Of a stretch of DNA of 64,000 nucleotides, positions 13,401 through 25,140 are shown piece by piece. Origin of the DNA: Archilochus colubris (Eukaryota; Chordata; Aves; Apodiformes; Trochilidae). The notes beneath the pieces are model-generated. The model made no database searches, was not told the origin of the DNA, and saw only the letters and a program-made list of their open reading frames with translations. A program made the translations under genes and the position numbers. The stretch covers positions 64,361,810 through 64,425,809 of the forward strand of contig CM041083.1 of assembly GCA_023079485.1 (NCBI GenBank), read 5' to 3'. Numbering within the stretch: position 1 is the stretch's first letter; each line of letters begins with the position of its first letter.

Positions 13401-16400
13401 TTTTTTAATGTGTACAAGGGAATAAGTGTAAAATAGAGCTGAGAGAGCAATCTTTCATAGAATCATTTAGGTTTTGTTAGTGTGGATTTCTGCCAGCTGA
13501 AACTGGTAGCAAAACATGGCTTGCTTTTGAGGAGTTCAACCTACAGATTTATTCTCTTGCTCTTCGTTGTTCTCTTTTCAGTAGTACAGTGGTTTAGTGT
13601 GGATGCAACAAATAGCTACAAGAACACCATACCAATGTCCCCAGTCCATGTAATTTTACCTCTTCTATTTTATTCCTGGTTTGATGTATTCAGTGATCAT
13701 ACAAGTCTGTTTTTATGTTTTGTAGATGACATGACACAACTCTAGGTTTTCTGCTAGTTTTTCTGCAGTGCTGTTATAAATAAATACCCTTAGAAATTTT
13801 CATTTGGTAAATATGGCCTACACTATATGTACTTAGATATTACAGTGTGTCAGGAAGTGTTTTGTCTGAATGAGTCCAATATAGAAAGTGACAGATTATT
13901 TTTACCGACAGTTCTGCCTTCCCATCCCCCCTAGTTTGACAGTTATCATATGCTCTATCAAGAATTATTTTATATTTACTTCTAGATTGTTGATATTTTT
14001 TCAGAAAAATACATCTTAGTGGGCCTACACTCACCCCCCACAGCTTTATTTAAAACATTCAAACATTAATGACTTCCCACTTGCAGCTCCTTGATTTGTC
14101 AGCCTAGTTCTTCCTGAGTTTGTGCTTCATTGATACTCAGCATCTATTTTTAATATGCTCTGATAAGTCAAATGTATTACAGAAGGTTAAATTGATCATG
14201 TCTGTCTAATGCCTGTCGTACCTGACTTCATTTTCTGATGAGATTACAGGACCAGTTTTTCCTAACACCGTATTGACATGCATAAATCATTTTTCTGTCC
14301 AGAGAACTCATTAGTTTAGGAAAGGCATGATAAGCAGTTGTTGGAATCTAAGTTCAGATGTATATTCAAATTAGAAGGTGTATTTTAAACAGAAAGTAAT
14401 TTACTATTGGAACAATTTCCCTGACAGACTTCTTATCATTGAAAGGCTGGAACCTAGCACTAGTCTTCTAACGTAGGAGTGTTTTGTCAGCAAGGTATGG
14501 ATTTACAAGAATAAACTTATTTGACCTATTTAACTTGACTAGACTGGTTGTGAAAATTACTAATGGATTTTAATGAAAAGAGGAAGTGTAAGTTACTAGA
14601 ATGAATGAGTTCAGAATATTATACGCAAATTTTAAAGTACTTGCATGCTAAAAACTCCCTTTCTGAACTGTGAAGCAGTCTATCAACCAGTTGTTCCCTT
14701 TGACTAATGCTAATCCAAAGGGCAGACCATAATTGCAGATAAGCAGATTTTTCTCAGCCCTGCTCTAAATGGTGGCTTTTATTTGCTGGACAGGTACCTG
14801 CATGGAGGCAAGCTGGCTGCAAATTTCCCAGTGGACTCCTTCTGCTCCAAGCAGTCTTCATGTCTCTTCTGATGTTTTCCATCAGATGGATGGAAACATG
14901 CTCCCTGTGCTTCGGATAGAATGGAAAGTGGCCACTGATGGTAAGTGGTGGTTGTTTAATGTGAATGTGGAGTGGAGGAATTATGTGTGATCTAGTAAGG
15001 ATAGTGAGGACAATTATGACCTGAAGTCTTTTACTGATCGAGTTATAGAAGCAGGTCTTTGAAATTTGAGGGTTTGGCTGTTTCATTTTGTTTGGTTTGG
15101 GGATTGAATTGGATTTCTTTGGTGGTTGTATCAGGCCTTTGTGTGTGCTGGGTATTCAAGAATCTTAGATGTTTCCACAAATGTGGGATAATGTCATTTC
15201 AAATGGGAAAAGCAGATAAAAATTAAATCAAGCAGACCACACCTTTACCATGGCAGTGAGACGAGAAAGGAGTCTCACACTGCAAGCATTGCCTTTCAGA
15301 GGCATAGTAATGACTGCAGCAGTCTCATGCAGAGGAATTGCATCTGTGAACTGAACAAATGAGAATTAATTTGAATTGCTTGTGCACTGTTAACCCAGTG
15401 CAAGTTCCTCCTATTTCAGGTAATCTAGTCCTTGTTACTTACATTTCCTACATGCAGCTGTGTCTTGATAAAGGAATAATTGTCTCATTGTTGAAGCCTA
15501 AATGAGTACCAGTAAGTTGTTTTCTCACTCTCCAAATATTGTTGATTGTTTTGTTTGTTTGTATACAGTGTTTCCCCCTGCATGCTCTCATCCATAGTTT
15601 TGCACTGATTCAATACAGAGTTAAGCACATTAGTTTCTTTTTTCTGCATGTCCTGTGTCTGAGGGCTGTATAGCATTATCTCAGCATAGCTGCAGTAGTG
15701 TAGAAGCAGGTGTGTATTTACTTTAGTGTCTAAACTGCATGAAACAGCCTTGAGAGGCAGAGCTAAACACAACCTGTGTGTCTGGAAGAGTAAAGTTGCC
15801 CTCTACTCTGCCCTTCCTTTACCCAGATGAAGCTTTTATCATGCAGGACAACATTTAAGCTGAAAGTGCTGCAAGTCAACACAACACACTCACTTTTTTT
15901 ATGGCCAATTATTCTTGTGTTGCAATCTCCAGTGCTTAAAAAAAGTAAGACTCTGATAAGACAAGACACAGTGGTAGTCTTTGTGAGGGTTGCAACCTCT
16001 GCATATGCAGATGACTGGAAAAGACATCTCTGGCCCTTTGCATGCAGCTAGCATCTGGTACCTCCGAGGGGCAGAGCTGGCTGTCATGCAAGTGAACAGC
16101 AATCAACAGATCTGCGCCCAGTTTGACTTTCAGAACAACTTGCCACTTCAGGTCCGTCCAGATGGAGGCCGGGTAAGTGCAAAAGACTTATTTTCTAGTC
16201 CATGGGTTTGTTTCTACTTTCACTGTCATACAGCAAGGTTATAGATTAAAAAGTACAGTCTGATTAGAGTTGATTAAATAATCAAGATACTGACCTTGCA
16301 ACCTGGAGTAATTTCCTGTTTATTTTATGCTTATGTGTAACCATGTACAACCTGCTTACTCATCTTGCTTTCTTTTCCACTCTTCCCATCCTTTAGGTTT

Positions 16401-19400
16401 TAAGAATTGTTGTTCTTGGTGCCCAGCATATGTAATTTTTCTGGATGTAGTTTTTGCATTCTTCTTGACAGCCATGACATTCATAGCCTTCTCTTTAACT
16501 TAACCCTTCTTTTTACTTCCACTTCTTTCTTGCACTCTCTAGCTGTTGAGGAAAGCACCACCCTTGGGGGTGGTCCTTCAGCTGACACTCAGTCTAGGAA
16601 ACTTGTCAAAAAGATGCTAAGCTCCCTTTGTGAACAGCAGAAACCTGGCATTTGTTCCTTACCATATAGAACAGGGCTGTAGTTAGCTCACCATCTGGAG
16701 CCAGTGTCTCTCCCAGAATTTGCACAGCTTTGCTGTTATATGGAAAGCAGTATAGATTTAAGAAGATCTGTATGGAATGGCCAAGTACAGAATTGTGTAT
16801 GTATAAGTGCAATTCTAGCTGGTTAGCACTTGCACAACACTGCAAGATTCATACTCAGTTAGAATTTCAGAATATTGTAGCCTTATTTGCTTCTAGTTCA
16901 GAATGGAATTAAGTGGAAACTCCACACTGTTGTTTGTCATGAAAGTATTGAAAGAGTTCAGAGGTCCCACAAAACAACTGCACTTTTCTCAGTCCAAACA
17001 GAAGAATTTGAGACCAGGGGAATGGTACATTTAATACACCTGAGTTCTGGGTTGTTTGTTTTTTATTTTTATAGTCAAACTTCAGAAAAAGGGTCATATG
17101 GGATGAGGGAACACAGTGCATCAGGACCATGTTAGATGTTAATTACGGAACCTTTATAGAATAATATTCTTGTTTTATGTCCTTGTGAATGTGTTTTGTT
17201 TTCAGTGGAATTTCACTTTTGACCGTTTTGAAGTGGAACCTGGCCAGACTTACCAAGTGACTGTCTACCACCTGCCCAAACTGGGAGTAGCTGGAGACCA
17301 CAATTGCAAGTCCATGGCTCTCACAATGCCTGGTAAGAGATGCTCTAGGTTACTTAGTTAGCTTAGAACTGTGATGATTTGTGGACCTCTAGTTTGTTTT
17401 TTTTTTTTCTAGACCAGAGCCATCAGCTGTGAGCAAGTTTGGCAGTAGGGTGACAGTATGATAAAAACTTGTTGCTCTTTCTGAATATTCCTGTATAGAA
17501 GGTCCATGGTGCTACTCTGTGGTGTATATATATAAAGTCAGTGTATCATTTGTACTACAAGTTACCGTGGAGGGACTGTTCTTTGAAGGTCAAAACCTTT
17601 GATTCTTGTTGTCTCTAGTTCCTACATGGAAAAATTTTTATAAGCTCTCTAGAAAGCTGGACAAATCCTTGGACTTGCTGAAAAGCTGGTAATACAGGCC
17701 AGAATTTCTAAATCAGAATGAGTCAAGTCTGAAATCTAATACTAAGTTTAGACAAGTGAAGTTTGATTTCAAAGGCACGGCTAGGCATAATTTATCAAGA
17801 CACTGGTAGAGCTGAGTGCCTGACCTTTTTTTGTTTATTTGAAAGTCTTCTTATAATCTCTAAAGAGTTTGTTTGGTTTTTTTTTTTTCCCTGAAGATAC
17901 CGAGCATCTGTAGTGCCCTCTGGCTGCACTTCGTTTATAAATATTTGACACTCAATATAGCTTGAAAACTAGTTCATAATTTTTCTTCTTAACTTTCTTA
18001 CAGTTGTCAAGGTGACTTTGTAGTTACAAAACAGCAGAGTACATGAAGTTTGTCATGTAAGCTGGAAAAGCAAGGGGAGCACTTGGCTTTCAGCTCTTAT
18101 ACCGGATCATACTGACAACTTTCTGGCTTTTATCCTGCACTGTTCAGAAACCTAGTGCATTGTGTCAACCTCAGCAGTTGCAGGGCACTTTGCTGATTAG
18201 AACGCACATATTTTCCAACATTCAAAGTTGAAAATTTAAGATATGCAATGTTTTCTTTCAGCTGTTTATGCAGCAAGGTTGTTCCTTTTGTGTCTGAGCC
18301 CTGGAGGAGAGAGGCAGTTTAGTCTGAGATTTGTAGAACCCACATTGCTAAATATTGAATATGTTACTCTGGATTTGACTCTGACAGTCCCTAAGAGCAG
18401 GGCCAATCTCTTGAGTGACATAGAAGTAGAAATGTGGAAGAGTGTTTTAGGCTCAAGGAAGATTCCAGCCTCCTAATTTTCCTGAGACAGACAGCTTTTG
18501 GAGGGATTTATCGCTGTGGCACTCCCAAGGTCCAGAAATCAATAAGTTTTAATTCCTCTATGACTCTCTACACAAGTCTTATATTAACAGGAGTTGTCAA
18601 ATATTACTGTTATAATAGTATTGTATGTTTTGATCTTTTCTTGTTAATTATATGTTTCCTGGAATAAAAACTCACCATAAAATTGGTGGAGGGGTTAGTT
18701 TACACATCGAAAACCAATACTATTTGGCTGCAGAATTTTCCTGCTGCTTTGAAACAAAGGTCTCATCAAAAAGACTTAAGTGTCTGGCTTCTGCTAAGAA
18801 AGTGAATGCTTTTCCTAAACGGAAGTATAATTTTTCTAGATAGTCACTGTTGGTCTTTCTTGCAGATTGCAAGGACTCACTAATGAAAAGAACCATCCCA
18901 TGCATAAAGACAGGTAAAGATTTTCTGTTTGGGTTATTTCGACATGGGTGCTCTGTTGAAATATTTGACAGTTATGAAACTTGGGGATATCTTCACTACT
19001 TCCAGGCAGTTTGTGGGAGCCCAGGATCCAAGGTAAAAGTCTAGATGATACAACTCTGCTTGTGAGCTTTAACCCATGGATGGAGGCAGCCCGATACCAA
19101 ATTCATGTGACCAGTTTCCTAAATGAGAAGAAGTGTAAAATGATCACACGCGATTTCACTGGGGTAATTATCTTATGCTATATCCTTTGTGGTAATTTAG
19201 ACAAATCACTACTAAACAAAGACTTGGAGCCATGATGTAGGAGGAGTGACAAATATGCTTGTTCAGCAATTTTCTGTGAATTATTTTCACAGATTTTTAA
19301 TTAACTTTGTGAATGGAAACTTCAGAATTTGGTGGATAAAAGATGTAAAAGAGATATTTGACTGTCTGAGCTTTATTATCTTTGTCAAGCCAACACCTGG

Positions 19401-22400
19401 GGGATAAGACTAAACAAATCAATCAAAATTGAGGTTTCAGTAAGTCATTTGTGTAGTTTATCAAATGTGATGGGGGGTGTTAATTACATCTTTTAGATCA
19501 AGAATGGGTGGTTTTGTAACACATATTTCTATCAAATTGAGAATCTGCTCCTGTAGGTTTTACAGCCTGTGTTGCTGTGAATCTTAAAGTAGATCTAGGG
19601 TGTTCCCTTTCAGGCATCTGAGGAAGGAGAAATGCTGAATATTTGGTACCAGTCCCCACCCTTCCGTGGGAGAGGGTGGATATATTGGCATTCAATTTGC
19701 TTAATCTTTTCATTCCTTCCATACTTAAATCCCTTCAAATGGCATGCACTAATATGCCTTTATTGTGTCATTTATAACTGACAGAGCTGGTACAGTTAGG
19801 TGCATATTTCCCTAGCATAGAGGAATATACCTCATTTTGAAGTATGTATCTGCAGGTTATTGTAAAGAATATATTTAGATTGCCATTATACTGATTGTAT
19901 ACAGCAGGTAACAAGGACAACTTACTTGCATGTTCTACTTGCAGAAATGTTGACAGCATTTTAATTATACAAGGGAGCCTATTAATATCTACTAATATCT
20001 ACACATTAATAACACTTACATTACTAAGAAACTATAAGTTTAAGTTAGCACATTTGAAGTTATAAAATGTACATCTTTAATAGTTTCCTGTTACCTGTGC
20101 AGCCTTAGGCTGTTGTCTTAATTTTATTACCATGTCTGTTACGCAGGGCACTTGCAGTGATGGTGGCCAAACCATTTATCCCATTTGTTCTCTGTGGGTT
20201 TCTTGTTCTAAATAAATAAACAAATAAATAAATAAATTGAAATACCTGCTTATTTGGAGCCCTTCATATTCTTATGTCAGTTCCTTTTCTTTTTCCTGCT
20301 TTCATTCTGTTTTCTTCCTTCCCTTATAATTTGCATCTGATTTCTACAGAGTGGACTGCAACAGCAAGTGAATGTCACAATCAAAATAGAGAAGAATATA
20401 AGAACTTGCTGCAACTATGAAATACAGGTAGGTTCACCAACAAGGCAGTGAGCAGCTGAGGAATACTATGCTTTTTGCACAGTGTTTTGTTGTAAGACTG
20501 GCCAATTCCTAATTGCCTCTTTTAGGTGAATTGTGATTATGGATGAACAATTTTTTTTTATGGAGATGTTCTCTGCAGACATTGAATTTTCCTTAATATG
20601 GGCCTGTCAAGTTGTAGACTATGGAGTGGGAATGGCATTGGTTTTTAAATGTATACTGTAAAAATTCTCAATTAATCTTGTTTTCTAAAGGGAAATTGGA
20701 ATTCCGTGTCTCTGCTAAAATATAGGGAATGTTAGAGGCAGGGGAAAAGTAAAGTGGGGAAAAATTGCTTTTAAGAGTAGCTTCTGTTTTCTGAATTTAT
20801 TTCAACTGCAGATTCAGCCGTTCTTTGCAAACTGTGGCACAGACTGTCTGAGACACTCTGCTTTCATCCCATGTTCACCAGCTCCAAGTGAGAACTGCTT
20901 TTCTGTAAATTAGATTTCCATGGTTTTACAGATGAGAGTTGAATTTCTAATCTAATTCTTGTCTTTTGCAGCTACAGACCCATCAGGTAAGAAGTTTTTC
21001 CAATACCCTGAAATTTTCGTGCTGCTCTTTTCCTGTCAAATAGAATAACAAAATGACCTGCCCTGGGAATGACCTGATGGGCAGGAAACGTCCCCTTGTA
21101 ACACTGAATTCAGACTGAATTGTGTTGTGTTACTTCACCATGATGCAGCTTGGAAAGTATTTGTATGCAGTGTGAACCCTAAAGAGCAAATTTTTACAGA
21201 TACTTCACTTGCATAAAATTCTTTGAGAAGCAGTTTTGACAAGAAGAGTCTTAATATAAAATACTTTCTGTCACTTTGCTCAGTGTTAAAAAATTTGCAT
21301 AGTATAAAGCAGCTTCTGGAGATAATAGCTTGCATATATTCATTTTTATGAACATCAAGATAAATCATGTGCATAATGATTTGACATCTTTTTTTAGCTT
21401 CAACAGCACCTGTAAGGAGCTAGTTTGTCCAATATTTAAAAAGAAGCACATGTAGACTAAAAAATACATGACCCAAAATGATGGTTTGGGTTTTTTTAAT
21501 CTGTTTTTTTAAGATAGACTACATGAGCAGGCAAGACATAGGTGGCATCCATGTCAAAGCTGGATAAACATTGTTTAGAGGAAGGATGTTGCTCTGTATT
21601 TTTAATGTGCTGGCACATATGGTTCTTTGTAGAGCAAGCTTGCTTCATCATGAAAGCAGGAATTAATTTTGAGAAGTGACAGTGCTATGTTGTAAGGGGG
21701 AAGTGCTAGACTACCTGTGGTTTTGGGCAGGTTTAGGTTTCTTCTCCCTTGGCCCCTGCTGCTCAAGAAGCTTCTGTTCTTTGGTGAAACTGTAAAGCAA
21801 TGTCCAAGCACTATTTTTATGCTGCAGGTGATATGATTATATGGCTCTACTGGTGTATCACTGGGATCTGTGTGTTACTGGTGGGATCTGTCATAGCAGG
21901 TGTGGTTTGTATGACCAAAAAACGAGCAGGTAAGACTTGCACTGGCTAGGAAGAAAAGACTTTCAGTGCTATGTTTTTTCTTACTTCTATAGCTCTTCCT
22001 ATTGCTGTTTTCTTCCTTGCTGTTCTAGTGTCTGGCCACTGAGATAATGTCCATATAAACACCTTCTGCTTTACATCGTAGGACTTGTAGCATCTTAATA
22101 CCATCCATCTAGTTATCTAAAGCCTTCCATGATTAAGCTTTCTGATACTCCATTTTCTTAGTGTTTCAGAGCTCATGAGGGGGAAAATTAGCTTCATAGT
22201 ACAGGTCTTTGTTTCCTGCAGGTTACTACAGGTATCTTTTATTTTACTCCTGTACTGTGCAGGAGTTTTGAAGGACAAAAGCTTCCTGTTTGTCCAGAGT
22301 GTAGTCTTTCCCCTGTCCCTCAAAGTCTAAAAAAATCCCTTTTATAGTTTTGTGATTTGAAATAATACTTTTCAATGAAGATGGAAGAAGAAAAACAGGG

Positions 22401-25140
22401 CACAGGTTGACAATGAGTGGGTTGGAAAATTGGGTTCTTAAGGGCTGATTCCTAGTCTTTTGTGCTACCACCATAAAGCAGCTAACACAGGGGAACTGTT
22501 CTACTCACTAGATGTTGGGTTTTTTTACCCAAGAGGGTTTTTTTTTTATCTGGAAGTCTTATGGAGAATTTCCTGACATCAAACCTTCATATAATATGTA
22601 GCTATAATGTTCTAGCAATCTTTTCAGAGAAACCTCTTAAGAAAAAGCTGTCTCTAAAAAAGCCTCTTCTACTTAGTAGAAGAACAATTGGAGTTCTTCT
22701 TGAGGCTGGCCAGATCTGGGGAAGACAGAGAAAATTGGTTTTGAGTGCATTCCTTCTCCTCTCAAAGGAAACATGTAGTGAGGTACATAACAAAATCAGC
22801 TGTAGAAGAGTCTTCATTAATTTAGTGTATCTTTTTCCATTAGGCTTCGTTCTCCCTGTGGTTTCATCTCTGCACAGCTAAAGGTTTCTTAGCTTAATCT
22901 TTGGAAGGGATTGTCATTTTAAGGGTTTCCTCTTATTTCATGTTTTCAGAACTGACAGTGACTTTCTCTCTGTTCCAGGACACCAGCAAGGGAAATGCAA
23001 CCACAATGATTTGCAAACAGGTAAGGTGGTCCTGCCTGTGTTCTATCAAGTACACGTGGTGTTTTCTGTAAGTCTTACACAATTGTTCAGAAGGGGCTCT
23101 CATGGGCTCTAATACACTATAGGTGTTTCTCAAAACCAAAAGGTAACCTTAGGATCTTTCTGTTTACTAAAAGAAATTTTGCAAATGGAATTTGGAATGT
23201 TGTATTTGTCAGAGGGGAGGCAATTGCTTGATAAAGTGGTGAGGCTTTTGACACATCTGGGGTTGTACTAGCAAAAGAACCTTTGCTCATCATCTAAGCC
23301 ATAGCAATAGGAGAGAGTTTTGGGGTGGGTGCACTCAGCTTTCCAACAGAGAATATAGCTATGCATGTTGGCCTTTTGAAGCTGGTGTATTATTTTTGTG
23401 TGGTGAAGTTCCCTGAACCATCCAGGCATTATTATAAAACATAGCTCCACTGCCTGAACCTTCATATTAAACTTCTAAAATGTTGTCTGCATTTGTTGCC
23501 AAAATAGCTTCGAAAGTGGTAGTTTCTAGAGCCTTTTGTTAATATTCACTTACGGTGATTGCTGCTGGCTTGCACTCATAGCATTTTAGGAATGTTGTTG
23601 GAACAAAAATGTTTGCCTTTCAGCAGCAACATATACCGACCTTCCTCTACCACCCTTGAAGCCCCGAAAGGTTTGGATTGTGTACTCTGCTGATCACCTG
23701 CTGTATGTGGACGTGGTGCTGAAGTTTGCAGAGTTTCTGATGACAGTCTGTGGCACTGCTGTAGCCTTAGATCTGCTAGAAGATCATCAGATCTCAGAGT
23801 TAGGGCCATTACCCTGGCTTACTCGACAGAAGAAGGAAATGGAAGACTTGTCTTCAAAGATCATCATCTTGTGCTCGCGGGGAACCCAGGCTAAATGGCA
23901 GGCCATGCTTGGGAGTGAGCCAGTGTGTCTCAAACAAGATCAGCAAAAGCCAGTGGGAGATCTGTTCACCCCAGCCCTGAATTTGATCCTGCCAGATTTC
24001 AAGAAGCCAGCCTGTTTTGGAATGTATATAATCTGCTATTTTGAGGGGATAACTAGTGAGAAAGATATTCCTGATCTGTTCAACGTCACATCCAGGTATC
24101 AACTGATGGACAAGTTTGAAGATATTTATTTTCGGATTCAGGATTTGGAGAAGTTTGAACCTGGGCGCATCCATCGAATCCAGGAAATCACAGCTGAAAA
24201 TTACATTGATACCCCCAGTGGGAGGAAGTTGAAAGAGGCGGTGCTAAAGTTCAAAAACTGGCAGACAGAGCACCCAGACTGGTTTGAAAATGAAACCATC
24301 TGCTTAGATAATGAAGAAGAGTTGCAGTCTCTAAACAGAGAGAGCCAGGTGGATTCACTGCTAAGTGAACCGGGTGGAATTGTGAAGCACCAACTGCACC
24401 TGCGGGAGCCTGACCCAAACTGCTGTTATGTCGTTAACCTCCATATGCATGAAGATGAAAGTGGAGGCTGTAAACTGCAGCCTCAACTTAATCCACGTGA
24501 GGACCTGACTTCTCAGACCATGGTCCTTCCTGTGGATGAGGTTCCTCTAGTTCACGTAGTGGAGCCCGTGTCTTCCATGGAAAATCAGAACATACTTGGT
24601 CATTGTGTGCTGAGTAATGAGGACTGTATGGAAGGAGTTCCTCTTCTGGAGACAAGCTTTTCTATGAGGAACAACATCATCCTCCATGATGACTCCAGAG
24701 TTTCAGCAATTGATGACCAGAGTCCTGCAAGCCTCTCAGGTCAACTGAGACACCATCTGAACGGACTCATGTACTCTCTTTATCAGCACAGTGTTGTTCC
24801 TTCAGAGCCATCCCTCTGCCAAGAGGAGGCTAACAAGCAACACCAGTTGGTCTTTGATGACCAATGCAAAGACCAAAGACAGTCAGTGCAGTCAGACCAG
24901 GGCTACATCTCTAGATGTTCTCCTCTGCCTCCTGAGGACCTTGTGGAAGAGGAGGAGGAAGAAGAGGAGGAGGAGGAGGATCAGGAAAAACAGGAGATCT
25001 TCCAAGAACTCTCTCCAGAAGTTTTAAACAGTTTAAAGAGCCTCCAGCAGCAGTTATTTTTCCAGGACATTCAACGGAGCTCTGACTGGGGGTATGCAGC
25101 TGAGGTGATGGAAAATGGCCAATCTTTGAAGGACTGTTAG
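3814..25140 (+). CDS. IL17RA: IL17RA, interleukin-17 receptor A (13 coding exons)
   Basis: Single-pass receptor subunit that binds IL-17A/F with partner chains and signals through a cytoplasmic SEFIR domain (Act1 adaptor, NF-kB). The joined coding exons are 3814-3939, 11934-11958, 14794-14940, 16048-16172, 17206-17332, 18866-18913, 19006-19163, 20350-20427, 20812-20887, 20972-20986, 21828-21929, 22979-23020 and 23624-25140. They total 2586 nt, 861 residues, against about 866 in human IL17RA. Protein layout: signal peptide about 1-25; ectodomain about 26-310; transmembrane helix about 312-337; SEFIR from about residue 371 ([13 protein letters not shown]); then a long tail with the conserved [12 protein letters not shown] motif and a glutamate run. 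Every junction keeps phase. The start has a good Kozak context (G at -3 and +4). Gene identity is near certain; small exon edges are inferred from splice consensus and human alignment recalled from memory. Confidence 0.96.
6835..7397 (+). mobile_element. CR1 LINE fragment, + orientation
   Basis: Truncated copy carrying the last part of the CR1 reverse-transcriptase frame ([14 protein letters not shown], then [13 protein letters not shown] at about 6870-6960). The typical 3' UTR words follow: CACTGGAACAGGCTGCC at 7204 and TCTTAGAGGTCTTTTCCAGC at about 7351, ending near GATTCTGTAATTCCGTGATT. Frame breaks show it is dead. It lies in IL17RA intron 1. Confidence 0.88.
11494..11605 (-). mobile_element. 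CR1 3'-end fragment, - orientation
   Basis: Reads on the + strand as CACAGAATCACAGAAAG, then GAAGGGACCTCAGAAGATCA and CAGAGCAGGGTCACCTACA: the reverse complement of the CR1 3' tail. It is solo and 5'-truncated, in IL17RA intron 1. Confidence 0.8.
11934..11958 (+). CDS. IL17RA: IL17RA coding exon 2 (25-nt microexon)
   Basis: Reads DLNCLVRN plus one base, matching the human segment GLNCTVKN. Acceptor is CCCTACAG and donor GTAAGT. Phase runs 0 to 1. It is too short for ORF finders and is found only by splice sites and homology. Confidence 0.88.
14794..14940 (+). CDS. IL17RA: IL17RA coding exon 3 (ectodomain)
   Basis: 49 codons in phase 1-1, encoding a segment with TCMEASWLQ and the end RIEWKVATD (human HIEWTLQTD). 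Acceptor is GGACAG, donor GTAAGT. Confidence 0.93.
16048..16172 (+). CDS. IL17RA: IL17RA coding exon 4 (ectodomain)
   Basis: Encodes [20 protein letters not shown]..., close to human [20 protein letters not shown]. Acceptor is TGCATGCAG, donor GTAAGT. Phase 1 to 0. Confidence 0.94.
17206..17332 (+). CDS. IL17RA: IL17RA coding exon 5 (fibronectin-like D1 end)
   Basis: Encodes [20 protein letters not shown] then YHLPK, matching human [25 protein letters not shown]. Acceptor is TTTTCAG, donor GTAAGA. Phase 0 to 1. Confidence 0.94.
18866..18913 (+). CDS. IL17RA: IL17RA coding exon 6 (48 nt)
   Basis: Encodes [16 protein letters not shown], matching human DCEHARMKVTTPCMSS including both cysteines. 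Acceptor is CTTGCAG, donor GTAAAG. Phase 1 to 1. Confidence 0.92.
19006..19163 (+). CDS. IL17RA: IL17RA coding exon 7 (ectodomain D2)
   Basis: Encodes GSLWEPRIQ then a segment containing [16 protein letters not shown], the counterpart of human GSLWDPNIT and THYQILLTSFPHMENHSC. The acceptor CTTCCAG and donor GTAATT keep phase 1 to 0. The donor is weaker than its neighbours. Confidence 0.9.
20211..20237 (+). repeat. (AAAT)n microsatellite
   Basis: Six to seven imperfect AAAT units with one AAAC variant, in IL17RA intron 7, 112 bases before exon 8. Confidence 0.85.
20350..20427 (+). CDS. IL17RA: IL17RA coding exon 8 (ectodomain D2)
   Basis: 26 codons, encoding [20 protein letters not shown] at the end, matching human NVTLTLRNLKGCCRHQVQ with the adjacent cysteines conserved. 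Acceptor is TCTACAG, donor GTAGGT. Phase 0 to 0. Confidence 0.92.
20812..20887 (+). CDS. IL17RA: IL17RA coding exon 9 (ectodomain D2 end)
   Basis: Encodes [20 protein letters not shown], matching human IQPFFSSCLNDCLRHSATV. Acceptor is ACTGCAG, donor GTGAGA. Phase 0 to 1. Confidence 0.93.
20972..20986 (+). CDS. IL17RA: IL17RA coding exon 10 (15-nt microexon)
   Basis: A 15-nt exon (CTACAGACCCATCAG) between TTTTGCAG and GTAAGA. It encodes TDPS plus split codons in the juxtamembrane stalk and keeps phase 1 to 1. Skipping it would also keep the frame, so it may be alternatively spliced. Confidence 0.78.
21828..21929 (+). CDS. IL17RA: IL17RA coding exon 11 (transmembrane helix)
   Basis: Encodes the membrane span: [18 protein letters not shown] and following hydrophobic residues, then the basic stop-transfer KKR. 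Human has PLWVYWFITGISILLVGSV here. Acceptor is GCTGCAG, donor GTAAGA. Phase 1 to 1. Confidence 0.94.
22979..23020 (+). CDS. IL17RA: IL17RA coding exon 12 (juxtamembrane, 42 nt)
   Basis: Encodes [14 protein letters not shown], the cytoplasmic linker before SEFIR. Sequence is not conserved but size and phase (1 to 1) fit. Acceptor is GTTCCAG, donor GTAAGG. Confidence 0.85.
23624..25140 (+). CDS. IL17RA: IL17RA coding exon 13 (SEFIR domain and tail)
   Basis: Large terminal exon of 505 codons including the TAG stop. It opens [18 protein letters not shown], then the SEFIR domain ([73 protein letters not shown] are all family-typical). The distal tail keeps [13 protein letters not shown], a glutamate run at about 24949-24978 and a C-terminal [14 protein letters not shown] block like human LESLRSLQRQLLFR. 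Confidence 0.97.

Larger units (their letters stand above)
11959..23623 (+). other. IL17RA: IL17RA introns 2-12
   Basis: Between the exons listed, sequence is AT-rich with no further recognisable genes. The larger introns are 11959-14793, 14941-16047, 16173-17205, 17333-18865, 19164-20349, 20987-21827 and 21930-22978. Only short T runs and the AAAT microsatellite stand out. Confidence 0.7.

Noticed and set aside
13453..13480. Short CATAGAATCATTTAGG resembling a CR1 tail
   Set aside because: Too short to distinguish from chance.
18243..18476. 77-codon frame in IL17RA intron 5
   Set aside because: Preceded by TTTCAG-like text but it matches no IL17RA segment, and exons 5 and 6 join correctly without it.
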